IMG/VR virus record: IMGVR_UViG_3300042143_000004
Coordinates: 1 to 24,918 of that record
DNA length: 24,918 nt
Source of the DNA: a virus
Direction: 5' to 3' (one strand)
This document shows, one piece after another, positions 6,618 to 14,257 of the stretch. Under the pieces are notes generated by a model. That model was not told the DNA's origin, did not search any database, and saw only the letters and a list, made by a program, of their open reading frames with translations. Positions within the stretch are counted from its first letter, which is position 1; each line of letters opens with the position of its first letter. The position numbers and the translations under genes were made by a program.

Positions 6618-7418
6618 ATGGGAATTTTAGGTAAAATTACCCCTATTTCCACTGAGTACACGTTACTATACGTTGTACCTACTGCTAGAAAAGCGGTATG
6701 TACGGTAGCTATAACAAATACCAGTGAAGCAGTAAATACAGTATCTGTTGCATTGTCATCTTCTAATGATTTAGAAGTAGCTGCTATAAATGTCGCAGCC
6801 GGTGGTACAGGTTTAGTAAGTATACCGACATTGACGGTTGCTGGTACAGGTTCAGGCGCGGAAGTGTCCGTTTCTAGCGTAAAGTTGACTGAATATAATA
6901 TAAACACTGGAGGTACAGGTTACACTATCGGAGATGTGTTAACACTAATAGGCGGTGAAGGTACGGCAGCAAAACTAACTGTAACAGCGGTAGACGGCGA
7001 TGGTGCGGTGACAGCTACTACTATTTCAACTGCAGGTGCGTACACAAGCATCATTACAGGTGCGGTGGCAACAGATACGGCAATTACTGTTACGGGTGGT
7101 ACAGGAGTTGACTTCACGGTAACTATAGCTGATATTTTCTACGGTATCAATATGATTGCTGTTGATGCTGCAGGTAACAATTACACGTCAGCACCTACAG
7201 TAACTGTTTCTGCGGGTACAGGTATTGTACTAGCTGCGCAGATGACACGTGCGGCTATTCAAGATAATGATGCCATTGAATGGGGTGTACGAATTCCAAA
7301 TGCAGGTGTATTAGAGCGCACCGCCCTTACGCTATCAGCTGGTGAGGCTATTTACATCAAGTCAGGCATTGTAGGTGGCTTAAACGCCTTCGTGTTTGGT
7401 ATTACAGAAATCGCTTAA
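6618..7418 (+). CDS. Beta-rich virion or fibre protein with Gly-Thr repeats
   Basis: This 266-residue protein has GGAG a few bases before its start. The N- and C-terminal parts look like one split beta domain: residues 1-55 (TLLYVVPTARKAVCTVAITN) and the end (LSAGEAIYIKSGIVGG). They resemble small phage structural proteins in which the strand pattern VPxGKxAxVxIxN is followed by an LxxGExxYIKSG ending. Between them lies an inserted segment with repeated GGTGYTIGDVLTL-like units (about 95-175), common in virion surface proteins. This arrangement suggests a decoration or adhesin domain inserted in a structural scaffold. Function beyond virion association is not known. Confidence 0.65.
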   Translation: MGILGKITPISTEYTLLYVVPTARKAVCTVAITNTSEAVNTVSVALSSSNDLEVAAINVAAGGTGLVSIPTLTVAGTGSGAEVSVSSVKLTEYNINTGGTGYTIGDVLTLIGGEGTAAKLTVTAVDGDGAVTATTISTAGAYTSIITGAVATDTAITVTGGTGVDFTVTIADIFYGINMIAVDAAGNNYTSAPTVTVSAGTGIVLAAQMTRAAIQDNDAIEWGVRIPNAGVLERTALTLSAGEAIYIKSGIVGGLNAFVFGITEIA

Positions 7419-7432
7419 AAGGAGCAATAAAG

Positions 7433-8755
7433 ATGGGACGTTTTGCAACATTTTCGTTAAACTCTAACAGCGCTATTATGCTACCTTCTAGTGCAGCTGA
7501 TGCTGATGCAGGTAAGGTGCTTATCGTCAAGGAAGCTGATAAGGTGGTATTAAGCGCACTTAAATTTCCAACTTCTGTAGAAACTACAGATGCTGGAAAG
7601 ACACTTGTAGTTGATGGCACCGGTAAGCTAATATACAAGGCTGTACTTCCTTTACCTGCTACACTGCCTATAGCAGGTAAGATACTACAATCGGATGGTA
7701 CTACAATTATAGATTCTGGGTTCACTTTACCGACAGCTGCAGTAACCACCGATATTGGTAAAGTCCTAACAGTAACTGACTCCGGCGTAGTTGACTTTAC
7801 TGCACTATCAGTAGCTGTTCCTACAATATCTTATTGGAATAGTGGTACTTCCTATGCACCTGTACTACCTGATTCAAGTACATTACTATTCGGGAAGACC
7901 GGCGTAACCACTCTAGTAGTAGGTGGTGATGTATGTGATGGTCGCTACTGTAGCGCAGCAGGTCTGTGTTGCCTATGGACTGTTCCTACTGGTGCTACAG
8001 AAGCTGAATTCCAGATTTGGGGAGGTGGTGGTAATAGCGCAGGCTGTAACCATGGTACTTGCTACGCTTTAGGTGCCCCTGGTGGTAATGGTGAGTATAC
8101 TTATGTACGTATGAATGTAACTGCTGGACAGACTTACACGTTATGTGCAGGGGGTGCATTGACACAAGGTAGTTGTTACTCATACACCAACCAAAATGGC
8201 TGTAACTCATTTGTATGCGGTGCTAACTCTACTTGTATTATGTCTTGTGGTGGTCAGAATGGTCTATGCAGTGATGCTACATTTTATTGTACCTACTATC
8301 CTTCTTTCCCTGCAACATATAATAATACCACAATGTGGGTATGTACCTGTGACCAAGGCAATCCTACTGGCGGTGAAGGTACAGGCCAACGCTATCGTCA
8401 TGATGGTGCCTGTGGTGTAGGTAAAGTAACCTCTGCAAACAAAATAGCAGTAATCGCTAAAGTACCTTCTTCTATTGGCAGTACTAAACAGTGCTGTGGG
8501 GGATACTACTATGGCAAGCATAGTAACCGTGGAATTAAGTTAGATCATAGTCTATCTATGACGGGACATTGTGGGCATGTCTCTCAGTGCTATGGCTGGG
8601 GTTGTACGTGGGAAAGCTGTAGAACTAGCTACTCTTTAGAGCCTGGACGCTTTCCTGGGATGGGTGGTGTACCTTCTGCATATTTCTGTGGGTCTTATGA
8701 CAGCTACTATGGAGACCGTGGTGCTTCGGGCTTAATTCGTGTATCTTACAAGTAA
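7433..8755 (+). CDS. Gly/Cys-rich fibre tip protein
   Basis: This 440-residue protein has AAGGAG before its ATG. Residues 1-130 are repeated short units of the type DAGKVLxVxxxGxVxxxxL, a known fibre-surface repeat. From residue 168 to the end I count 24 cysteines together with many Gly, Tyr and Trp residues. The segment includes EFQIWGGGGN and GAPGGNGEYTYV, which match the Gly-rich tip domains of phage and cyanophage fibres. The C-terminus GASGLIRVSYK is a typical final strand. The likely role is receptor contact. The cysteine load is unusual for a protein folded in the cytoplasm and may mean metal binding, buried thiols or oxidation after release. Confidence 0.75.
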   Translation: MGRFATFSLNSNSAIMLPSSAADADAGKVLIVKEADKVVLSALKFPTSVETTDAGKTLVVDGTGKLIYKAVLPLPATLPIAGKILQSDGTTIIDSGFTLPTAAVTTDIGKVLTVTDSGVVDFTALSVAVPTISYWNSGTSYAPVLPDSSTLLFGKTGVTTLVVGGDVCDGRYCSAAGLCCLWTVPTGATEAEFQIWGGGGNSAGCNHGTCYALGAPGGNGEYTYVRMNVTAGQTYTLCAGGALTQGSCYSYTNQNGCNSFVCGANSTCIMSCGGQNGLCSDATFYCTYYPSFPATYNNTTMWVCTCDQGNPTGGEGTGQRYRHDGACGVGKVTSANKIAVIAKVPSSIGSTKQCCGGYYYGKHSNRGIKLDHSLSMTGHCGHVSQCYGWGCTWESCRTSYSLEPGRFPGMGGVPSAYFCGSYDSYYGDRGASGLIRVSYK

Positions 8756-8765
8756 GGAATAAATC

Positions 8766-9350
8766 ATGACAACTATCAACTATGAAATTGGAGGAGTCGC
8801 TAAGACTCTTTCAGTAGACCTCCCAATTAAGTTCTATGTACGAGTAGATTGGAACACAGACCATGTGCTAGCTGCATCTGCTAAAACTGGTGCTTTTAAG
8901 GATGACCCAGTAGACATGTACCGCTATGGTACTGTAACTTCTGCTAAAGAGCCCATATTTGCGTTTATCTTGTTAGCACAGTACACAGATATTGAACTCG
9001 CTACAGAAGAACTTAAAGCTGCCTATGCTGAACTAGTATCAGAATATGCATTCACCCAAATATTTAATGCAGCTACTTCTACGGTAACAACTACAGTAGA
9101 AACTATTAGTAAACCTAAAGCAGATAAAGTTGGTACTTACACACTTAACGGGGTAGAGTACGCAGTGGCTTTACAAGTAGAAGACCAAAATACGGTAACC
9201 TCTATTACTGTAGGTGTAATGGCTAAAGCTATTGCTAAGACAGTTGTCCAGTTTAGTAACGGTGTAGTTATGCCTATTACTGCTGATGAGTGGATGGAGT
9301 TTGCTATATGGTTTGCTACACAGCGCAACAAGTTTTTTATCACAGATTAA
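8766..9350 (+). CDS. Hypothetical fibre-region protein, possible fibre chaperone
   Basis: This 194-residue protein follows the Cys-rich fibre protein by ten bases. It has a beta-rich start and a mixed middle. Its ending, MPITADEWMEFAIWFATQRN, resembles the helical ends of small proteins encoded after fibre genes. That position and shape fit a fibre assembly helper or a small fibre-tip partner. I do not recognise the family and no active-site motif is visible. It is the last gene before the hairpin and promoter at 9400-9466. Confidence 0.6.
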   Translation: MTTINYEIGGVAKTLSVDLPIKFYVRVDWNTDHVLAASAKTGAFKDDPVDMYRYGTVTSAKEPIFAFILLAQYTDIELATEELKAAYAELVSEYAFTQIFNAATSTVTTTVETISKPKADKVGTYTLNGVEYAVALQVEDQNTVTSITVGVMAKAIAKTVVQFSNGVVMPITADEWMEFAIWFATQRNKFFITD

Positions 9351-9399
9351 TATACATGAAAACAACTACTTGTAGTTTATAGGTAGAAAAGATAGTAAA

Positions 9400-9431
9400 T
9401 TCACGATAAATTTGTCTAGGTTTATCGTGAA
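9400..9431. terminator. Perfect 11-bp hairpin, possible terminator or operator
   Basis: Arms TTCACGATAAA (9400-9410) and TTTATCGTGAA (9421-9431) are perfectly complementary around a 10-nt loop. No clean T-run follows directly; the T-run at 9452-9458 comes 20 bases later. It could stop transcripts from the fibre genes, or act as a DNA operator just upstream of the promoter. A second small dyad, AACTAC-TT-GTAGTT, lies at 9364-9377. Confidence 0.6.
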
Positions 9432-9437
9432 AAACTA

Positions 9438-9466
9438 CTGAAAATTCCTAATTTTTTTGTTAAAAT
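9438..9466 (+). promoter_or_regulatory. Sigma70-like promoter for the sugar-modification genes
   Basis: A -35-like CTGAAA (9438-9443) is followed, after 17 bases, by -10 TAAAAT (9461-9466). The -10 has an extended TG at 9458-9459. Transcription would start near 9473, about 30 bases before the ATG of the glycosyltransferase gene, giving that two-gene unit its own promoter. Confidence 0.6.
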
Positions 9467-9502
9467 ACTTACATGTTTTTAGCGAAAAGTGGGGAATTTT
9501 AT

Positions 9503-10429
9503 ATGAGAAGAGCTTTTTTTATTAATGGTGGTATAGGACGCATACTTTGTGCACTGCCAGCGCTAGAGTATTATGCTAAAAATACAGACCAGTCTGTAAT
9601 TATTGTTGCTGAGGCGTGGCCAGAAATTTATGCTTTAAGTCCTGTCTTACGCAATAACGTCTATCCAGCAGATCATAAAGATATGCTTAAGCTACTTAAG
9701 AACCATGAAATCATAAGCCCTGAGCCTTACCGACTCAATGCTTACTTCAATCAGAAGGCTAATTTAATTCAAGCATTTGATATGCTTATTAACTATAAGC
9801 AACCACCTAAAGCTGTACCAGCTAGCAAGTCTTTCAATCTTGTACCGTCTAAGACAGAAGATGCCTATGCAGAGAGCATTATAAGCCAGATTAAAAAAGA
9901 TACAGGTAAGTCTAAAGTAATAGTATTCCAGCCACTAGGCTCTAGTGCTAAAGTAGATAGTGGTGTTTTAGTAGATCCATCAGGCCGCAGTTTTGAACAT
10001 AAAGATATTATTACTATCACTAAAGCACTCACTAAAGATTACGCCGTAATATTAATGACTAATATAGACATCCCAACTAAAGAGCCTATGCAAGCAGCAA
10101 TATTAAATAATGCCAGCATGCTACATTGGGCTAGTATAATTAGTAAAGCTAATTATTTTATTGGCTGTGATTCTGCAGGGCAGCACTTTGCTAATGCTAT
10201 GGATATACCTGCCACAGTAGTTATCGGTGCTACCTATCCTGAAAATATTACCTACCCTGAAAATAGTAATTTTACAGTTGTAGACCTTGGGGTAGGTCGT
10301 CGTATCTATTCGCCTATACGTGTTAACAGCGATGCTATGATTGAGCGTAATAATGAAAACCTAATGAACATGACAGACCAACAGGTACAGCAAGTTATTA
10401 AAACATTACAAAACAAGATGGGGGCATAA
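9503..10429 (+). CDS. Glycosyltransferase family 9-like (heptosyltransferase fold)
   Basis: This 308-residue protein has the two ends of the GT9 fold. At the N-terminus FINGGIGRILCALPALEYY corresponds to the GIGDxLxALPAL loop. In the C-terminal half WASIISKANYFIGCDSAGQH, with GCDSAGQH at residues 221-228, corresponds to the nucleotide-sugar-binding segment, followed by NAMDIPATVVIGATYPE. The expected product transfers a sugar from a nucleotide donor to a glycan or other acceptor in the cytoplasm. ATG 9503 is chosen over ATG 9473 because GTGGGGA precedes it and it starts right at the fold. The carbamoyltransferase gene follows one base after the stop, so the two probably act on the same product: host or virion glycan, or modified DNA. 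Confidence 0.85.
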   Translation: MRRAFFINGGIGRILCALPALEYYAKNTDQSVIIVAEAWPEIYALSPVLRNNVYPADHKDMLKLLKNHEIISPEPYRLNAYFNQKANLIQAFDMLINYKQPPKAVPASKSFNLVPSKTEDAYAESIISQIKKDTGKSKVIVFQPLGSSAKVDSGVLVDPSGRSFEHKDIITITKALTKDYAVILMTNIDIPTKEPMQAAILNNASMLHWASIISKANYFIGCDSAGQHFANAMDIPATVVIGATYPENITYPENSNFTVVDLGVGRRIYSPIRVNSDAMIERNNENLMNMTDQQVQQVIKTLQNKMGA

Positions 10430-10430
10430 T

Positions 10431-12242
10431 ATGCATAGTAATACTACAGGGTACATCTTAGGTGTTTCTAGAGGACATAATGCAGGAGTATGCTTACTTA
10501 AAGATGGGAAAATAGTGTTTAGCTTAGAAGAGGAACGCCTCTCTAGATATAAATATGATGGTTCTCCTTATGCAGCTATTAAGAAAGTCTTAGAATACAC
10601 AGACAAAGTAGATTTTGTCGTTACAGTACATACGCAAGCACTGCGCGGTGGCAACTCTACTGCAGGCATAGTAGAGTATACAGGCGATGATACTTACACA
10701 GGTTTAGCACGTAAGTTTGGACTAATTGATCGTACTATTAAAGATGTTCGTAATCACCCCCAAGTAATTGATATGTCATTACGTCACCATGCAACTCATG
10801 CAGCTGTAGCTTTCTATAACTCTGGTTTTGATAAAGCAGCAGCAGTAGTTATTGATGGCGCAGGTAGTGCTTTTAATGACAACTCTGGTAACGTGCTATG
10901 GGAAGTTGAGTCTATTTTAGATTGTTCTTATACTAATGGTATACAGACCGTGTTTAAGCACCTAGGGTGTCGTGAGCCTATCCCTACGTATACCCAAAAA
11001 GGCAGTGGTGAATTCTTTGGCGAGCCTAACTCTACAACTACAGTAGTCGTTTCAGATAGGGCAGGTATTGTAAAAGCCTATGAAGCAGTAACTCAGTTTT
11101 GTGGATTCCACGCAATTGAAGCAGGTAAAACAATGGGACTATCCCCCTACGGCAGAGAAAACCAAGGTATCCCTGCTATGATGCTTGCAAATACGAGTAT
11201 CCCATTAGTATCAAGAGATGTAATTTTACCTACTTACCCTAATGCGGCTATCTTAAACAGTATGTTATACCCGGCCCTAGCAGAGGTAGTAGAACAAGGA
11301 AAAGATGCAACACTTTTACAGTCTCGTAGGGATGCTGCTTACTGGGTACAAAGGGAATCTCAAGACGCGGCTTTAGCTTGTATACTACAAGCGGTAAACT
11401 TAACTGGTAATAGTAAAGTAGTCCTATCAGGTGGGTATGGGTTGAATTGTGTGGCTAACTATTACTATCTAACTAAGTTAAATGAACTTGGTATTGAGTT
11501 GTATGTTGAGCCCATTAGTAATGATGGTGGTACAGCAATAGGTGCAGCTTTACTATTTTATTATGAAAATACCCCACAGGACACAGCTACACGCCCTAAA
11601 TTAGACTCTCTTTATCTAGGTCCGCAGTATCATTACTCAGATGCTGATTTTGACACAATGGCTACTAAGTTTAATGCACAAGTCATCTCGAATATAACTA
11701 ATAAAGAGATTGTAGATTTACTTATAGCTAAGAACATAGTATGTATGTATCAAGGTAGGTCTGAGAATGGTCCTAGGGCATTAGGGAATAGAAGTGTGTT
11801 ATTTGACCCTACATTTAAAGATGGCAAAGACTATGTTAACTTAATTAAGCGTAGAGAATACTTCCGTCCATTTGCTGCTTCTGTGCTAGCCGATAAGGCT
11901 GACAAGTGGTTTGACTTACGAGGCATGTCTTCATCACCTCACATGATGTATGCGGTTAACTGCTTAGACGGGGTAGCTGAAAAAATCCCATCAGTAATAC
12001 ATGAAGATAATACATGCCGTATTCAAACAGTTACCGCTGAGCAGAATAGTAACTACTACGACTTAATTCAGGAGTACGAGAAGGTAAGTGGTATACCTCT
12101 ACTATTCAACACGTCATTTAACTTAGGTGGTGAACCTTTAGTGGAAACGTTAGAAGATGCCTTCTGGACCTTATCTAAATCTAATCTACAGTACTGCTAT
12201 TTCCCAGAGTATGGTAAACTAGTACTTATTAAAAATACTTAA
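10431..12242 (+). CDS. O-carbamoyltransferase, NodU/CmcH/TobZ family
   Basis: This 603-residue protein has the normal length and both domains of the family. The N-terminal Kae1-like part starts ILGVSRGHNAGVCLLKDGKI and EEERLSR. It contains HHATH at residues 119-123 (metal-binding His) and VIDGAGS around 140-146. The C-terminal part has GRSENGPRALGNRSVLFDP starting at residue 442, the family's strongest signature, followed by YFRPFAASVL and LLFNTSFNLGGEP. These enzymes make carbamoyl-adenylate from carbamoyl phosphate and ATP and transfer the carbamoyl group to a sugar or other hydroxyl. A GGGGG ribosome site precedes ATG 10431. In phages the acceptor may be a glycan or, as reported for some family members, 5-hydroxymethylcytosine in DNA; the acceptor here is unknown. 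Confidence 0.93.
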   Translation: MHSNTTGYILGVSRGHNAGVCLLKDGKIVFSLEEERLSRYKYDGSPYAAIKKVLEYTDKVDFVVTVHTQALRGGNSTAGIVEYTGDDTYTGLARKFGLIDRTIKDVRNHPQVIDMSLRHHATHAAVAFYNSGFDKAAAVVIDGAGSAFNDNSGNVLWEVESILDCSYTNGIQTVFKHLGCREPIPTYTQKGSGEFFGEPNSTTTVVVSDRAGIVKAYEAVTQFCGFHAIEAGKTMGLSPYGRENQGIPAMMLANTSIPLVSRDVILPTYPNAAILNSMLYPALAEVVEQGKDATLLQSRRDAAYWVQRESQDAALACILQAVNLTGNSKVVLSGGYGLNCVANYYYLTKLNELGIELYVEPISNDGGTAIGAALLFYYENTPQDTATRPKLDSLYLGPQYHYSDADFDTMATKFNAQVISNITNKEIVDLLIAKNIVCMYQGRSENGPRALGNRSVLFDPTFKDGKDYVNLIKRREYFRPFAASVLADKADKWFDLRGMSSSPHMMYAVNCLDGVAEKIPSVIHEDNTCRIQTVTAEQNSNYYDLIQEYEKVSGIPLLFNTSFNLGGEPLVETLEDAFWTLSKSNLQYCYFPEYGKLVLIKNT

Positions 12243-12252
12243 TGGGTGATGT

Positions 12253-12546
12253 ATGCAAAGATTAGTATTAGTTATTGTGCTCTTACTAGCCATAGTAACG
12301 TTTACATACTGGGGCTTAAGGTATGTATGGTATTTTGTAGTAAACCCTAGCGTGTCTTGGAAACTAGCAGTAAGTTTAGACCAATTAGCTAATACTACTA
12401 TAAATGGTAACGAAGATGAAACGATTAGTTCTAGAGCAGGTAGACATAGCCAAAATAATACCGACCGTGAGTGTTGGGCAGTGTGGCTGTGTTGGTTGCT
12501 TGATAAAATCGACCCGAGTCACTGTGAAAAGAGTATAGGAGTATAA
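12253..12546 (+). CDS. Small membrane protein with DETISSRAGR motif, intact copy
   Basis: This 97-residue protein has one N-terminal membrane segment (about residues 4-28) and then ISSRAGRHSQNNTDREC. It ends WLCWLLDKIDPSHCEKSIGV, which matches the LLDxIDxxHCxxS ending typical of the family. It is the undamaged version of the gene at 2360 and shares a 72-bp identical block with it. Small proteins of this type lie in or beside lysis regions of many phages, and this one opens the run of membrane-protein genes here. Its role is unknown. It ends one base before the next start. Confidence 0.75.
   Translation: MQRLVLVIVLLLAIVTFTYWGLRYVWYFVVNPSVSWKLAVSLDQLANTTINGNEDETISSRAGRHSQNNTDRECWAVWLCWLLDKIDPSHCEKSIGV
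12403..12474 (+). repeat. 72-bp direct repeat, right copy
   Basis: This is identical to 2522-2593. It is followed by TGGGCAGT (12475-12482), which is missing from the left copy, and then by the shared GTGGCTGTGTTGGTTGCT. AGTGT occurs on both sides of TGGGC, so slippage could explain the deletion in the left copy. Confidence 0.95.
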
Positions 12547-12547
12547 A

Positions 12548-12817
12548 ATGAGTGATAGTGTAGGTACCTCATACGTAGATATAAAAGGAAAGGTTGAGCT
12601 ACTAGACCAAAAGTTTACTCATCGAATTGATACTATTGTTGATAAGCATCTTACTCTTAAAGCAGACTTTGATAAGTTAACTGCTAGTGTTGTAGCTTTA
12701 TCTGCTACAGTAAATAATGCAGTAAAGTATTTATTAGGTGGTGCAACTGTAATTAGTTTCTTAATGTCGGGGTATGGTGTAAAAGTATTAAGTATACTAG
12801 GAGGTGTAAATGCCTAA
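12548..12817 (+). CDS. Small coiled-coil plus membrane protein, XhlA-like shape
   Basis: This 89-residue protein has a helical, charged region (residues 10-60, with a heptad-like pattern) followed by a C-terminal hydrophobic segment (YLLGGATVISFLMSGYG). This shape matches small lysis-associated membrane proteins such as XhlA-type hemolysin/holin partners, although sequence identity is not obvious. It has the same AGGAGTATAAA leader as the gene at 2657 and overlaps the next gene by eight bases. A lysis or membrane-adaptor role is inferred from its location. Confidence 0.6.
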   Translation: MSDSVGTSYVDIKGKVELLDQKFTHRIDTIVDKHLTLKADFDKLTASVVALSATVNNAVKYLLGGATVISFLMSGYGVKVLSILGGVNA

Positions 12818-13301
12818 TATTGATAAGCAAACAAAGATGCTTGAGTGGGTAAATAGATTAATATTGACATTTATGGTACTTGCAGTAGCTACTGTAGCAT
12901 ACTGGGTAGTGGACCCAGACCCTTTAACAGTAGAGCCTGTAGGCAATAGTTTTAGTACATGCACGACTAGGGAGATAGAATTTACTAGATACATCAAGTC
13001 TAGCAGGGCTTTAGAAATACATGTACAAAATAGATGGCATGATGAAGATGGGTTCATGGATTACAACAGTATATATGGAGAATTAGTTTTACCACAGCCA
13101 GATTTTTACCTGCTAGATGCAGGATTTGAAAAAGTAATGACATTTCATAAGATAGTACCTAACTCGTTGCAAGTTGGTAATTATTTATATACACCAATAG
13201 CTACGTATAAAATAAATCCTATAAAGACAATAACAAAAAAGCTGCCTTCACAGCAGGTGCATGTGTCTTGCGATTACGATGTAAATAAACACCAAAAGTA
13301 A
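12810..13301 (+). CDS. Membrane-anchored hypothetical protein
   Basis: This 163-residue protein has one N-terminal membrane segment (about 14-36, LILTFMVLAVATVAYWVV). A soluble, probably periplasmic, domain follows; it is beta-rich, with two cysteines (CTTREIEF near residue 51 and VSCDYDV near the end) that could form a disulfide. GGAGGTG at 12800-12806 is a strong ribosome site inside the preceding gene. It is not recognised. Its place between small membrane proteins and the outer-membrane barrel suggests an envelope role. Confidence 0.6.
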   Translation: MPNIDKQTKMLEWVNRLILTFMVLAVATVAYWVVDPDPLTVEPVGNSFSTCTTREIEFTRYIKSSRALEIHVQNRWHDEDGFMDYNSIYGELVLPQPDFYLLDAGFEKVMTFHKIVPNSLQVGNYLYTPIATYKINPIKTITKKLPSQQVHVSCDYDVNKHQK

Positions 13302-13310
13302 GAGGATAAT

Positions 13311-13946
13311 ATGGAATTTATATTACAGTTATTAGCAGCCACAATAGTATTTTGGGCTACACTAATAACGCCTAACGAGGCTGATGCTGCTCAAGTGACT
13401 ACTTACCTGCTTTATGGCAGTGGTTATGCTACAGGAGACGAAAGTCGTAGCACAGCCAGATTTGATGCCACAGAAGCAGGTAAGTATGGAATGTTCTACG
13501 GAAGAGCAGATATAAGTTCATTCAACGATGGTAGTACCAGAGTAAACACTAGAATGCTAGGACATCTAGGTAAAGGTACACATCTAGCTGCACAGCTGCA
13601 AAGTAGTAACAATATATCTAACGCAGTATTAGGTATAGGATTCTCAGCTTTGACTAAAGACTATAAGTGGGGAGTAGATCTAGGTAGATTATCATCAAAC
13701 TACTACGGAGATGGGCTACATTTATTTACATTTACCGCTTTTCCTTTAACAGAGTATCTGTACTTCGACGGATGGGCAGAAGTATACAAATTAGAAGTAG
13801 GTAATGACGCACTACTAGCACAGCCCTCTATTATGTACAAATGTAGTAATCTATTAGTAGGAATAGAATACCAAGTAGCTTACAATAAGAACGGTACTGG
13901 TTTAGACGAGAGTGTGCCTCAATTAAAAATTAAGATGGAGTTTTAA
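13311..13946 (+). CDS. Phage-encoded outer-membrane beta-barrel, Tsx-like
   Basis: This 211-residue protein has a Sec signal peptide ending near PNEADA-AQ (cleavage about residue 26). The mature part is rich in alternating polar and hydrophobic strands with aromatic girdle residues and ends KIKMEF; the final Phe is the usual signal for BAM-dependent outer-membrane insertion. Segments such as GLHLFTFTAFPLTEYLYFDG, LLAQPSIMYK and VGIEYQVAYNKNG resemble the later strands of Tsx nucleoside channels. Phage barrels can change host permeability or block receptors against other phages; which applies here is unknown. It is flanked by lysis genes, so expression is probably late. Confidence 0.75.
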   Translation: MEFILQLLAATIVFWATLITPNEADAAQVTTYLLYGSGYATGDESRSTARFDATEAGKYGMFYGRADISSFNDGSTRVNTRMLGHLGKGTHLAAQLQSSNNISNAVLGIGFSALTKDYKWGVDLGRLSSNYYGDGLHLFTFTAFPLTEYLYFDGWAEVYKLEVGNDALLAQPSIMYKCSNLLVGIEYQVAYNKNGTGLDESVPQLKIKMEF

Positions 13947-13948
13947 GT

Positions 13949-14257
13949 ATGAATAAGAAAGATATGTTAAAGAATGTTGGTACAGATTTTAGGTTTTATT
14001 TACTATTAATACCAGCGACTCTTATACTAATGATAGATGTACCAATGCTATTAACAGTATTACAAGCAATGTCAGTAATGCTTATTGTAGCTGCTGTAAG
14101 TCATATAACTCGCAAAATAGCATTTCCTTACCTAGATATGGAAAAAGTGATGCTTAAAGCTATAGAGACTGCTTCAGGGGCAGGTTACGTGTTTTTAGGG
14201 GTTAGTGGTTTATTAATGGCTATGGTAGTAGGTTCAGTGCTATGGTTATCCCACTAA
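13949..14257 (+). CDS. Putative holin (three membrane segments)
   Basis: This 102-residue protein has hydrophobic segments at about residues 16-32, 35-52 and 78-99. The conserved-looking middle reads RKIAFPYLDMEKVMLKAIET, then GAGYVFLGVSG. The gene overlaps the endolysin gene by 16 bases, and holin directly before endolysin is the common order. Three membrane segments fit a class I holin. The holin call rests on topology and position, since I see no decisive family motif. Confidence 0.65.
   Translation: MNKKDMLKNVGTDFRFYLLLIPATLILMIDVPMLLTVLQAMSVMLIVAAVSHITRKIAFPYLDMEKVMLKAIETASGAGYVFLGVSGLLMAMVVGSVLWLSH

Noticed and set aside
7995-8521. Antisense and alternate-frame open frames within the Cys-rich fibre gene
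   Set aside because: They arise from the biased codon use of the Gly/Cys-rich domain and lack any recognisable protein pattern.
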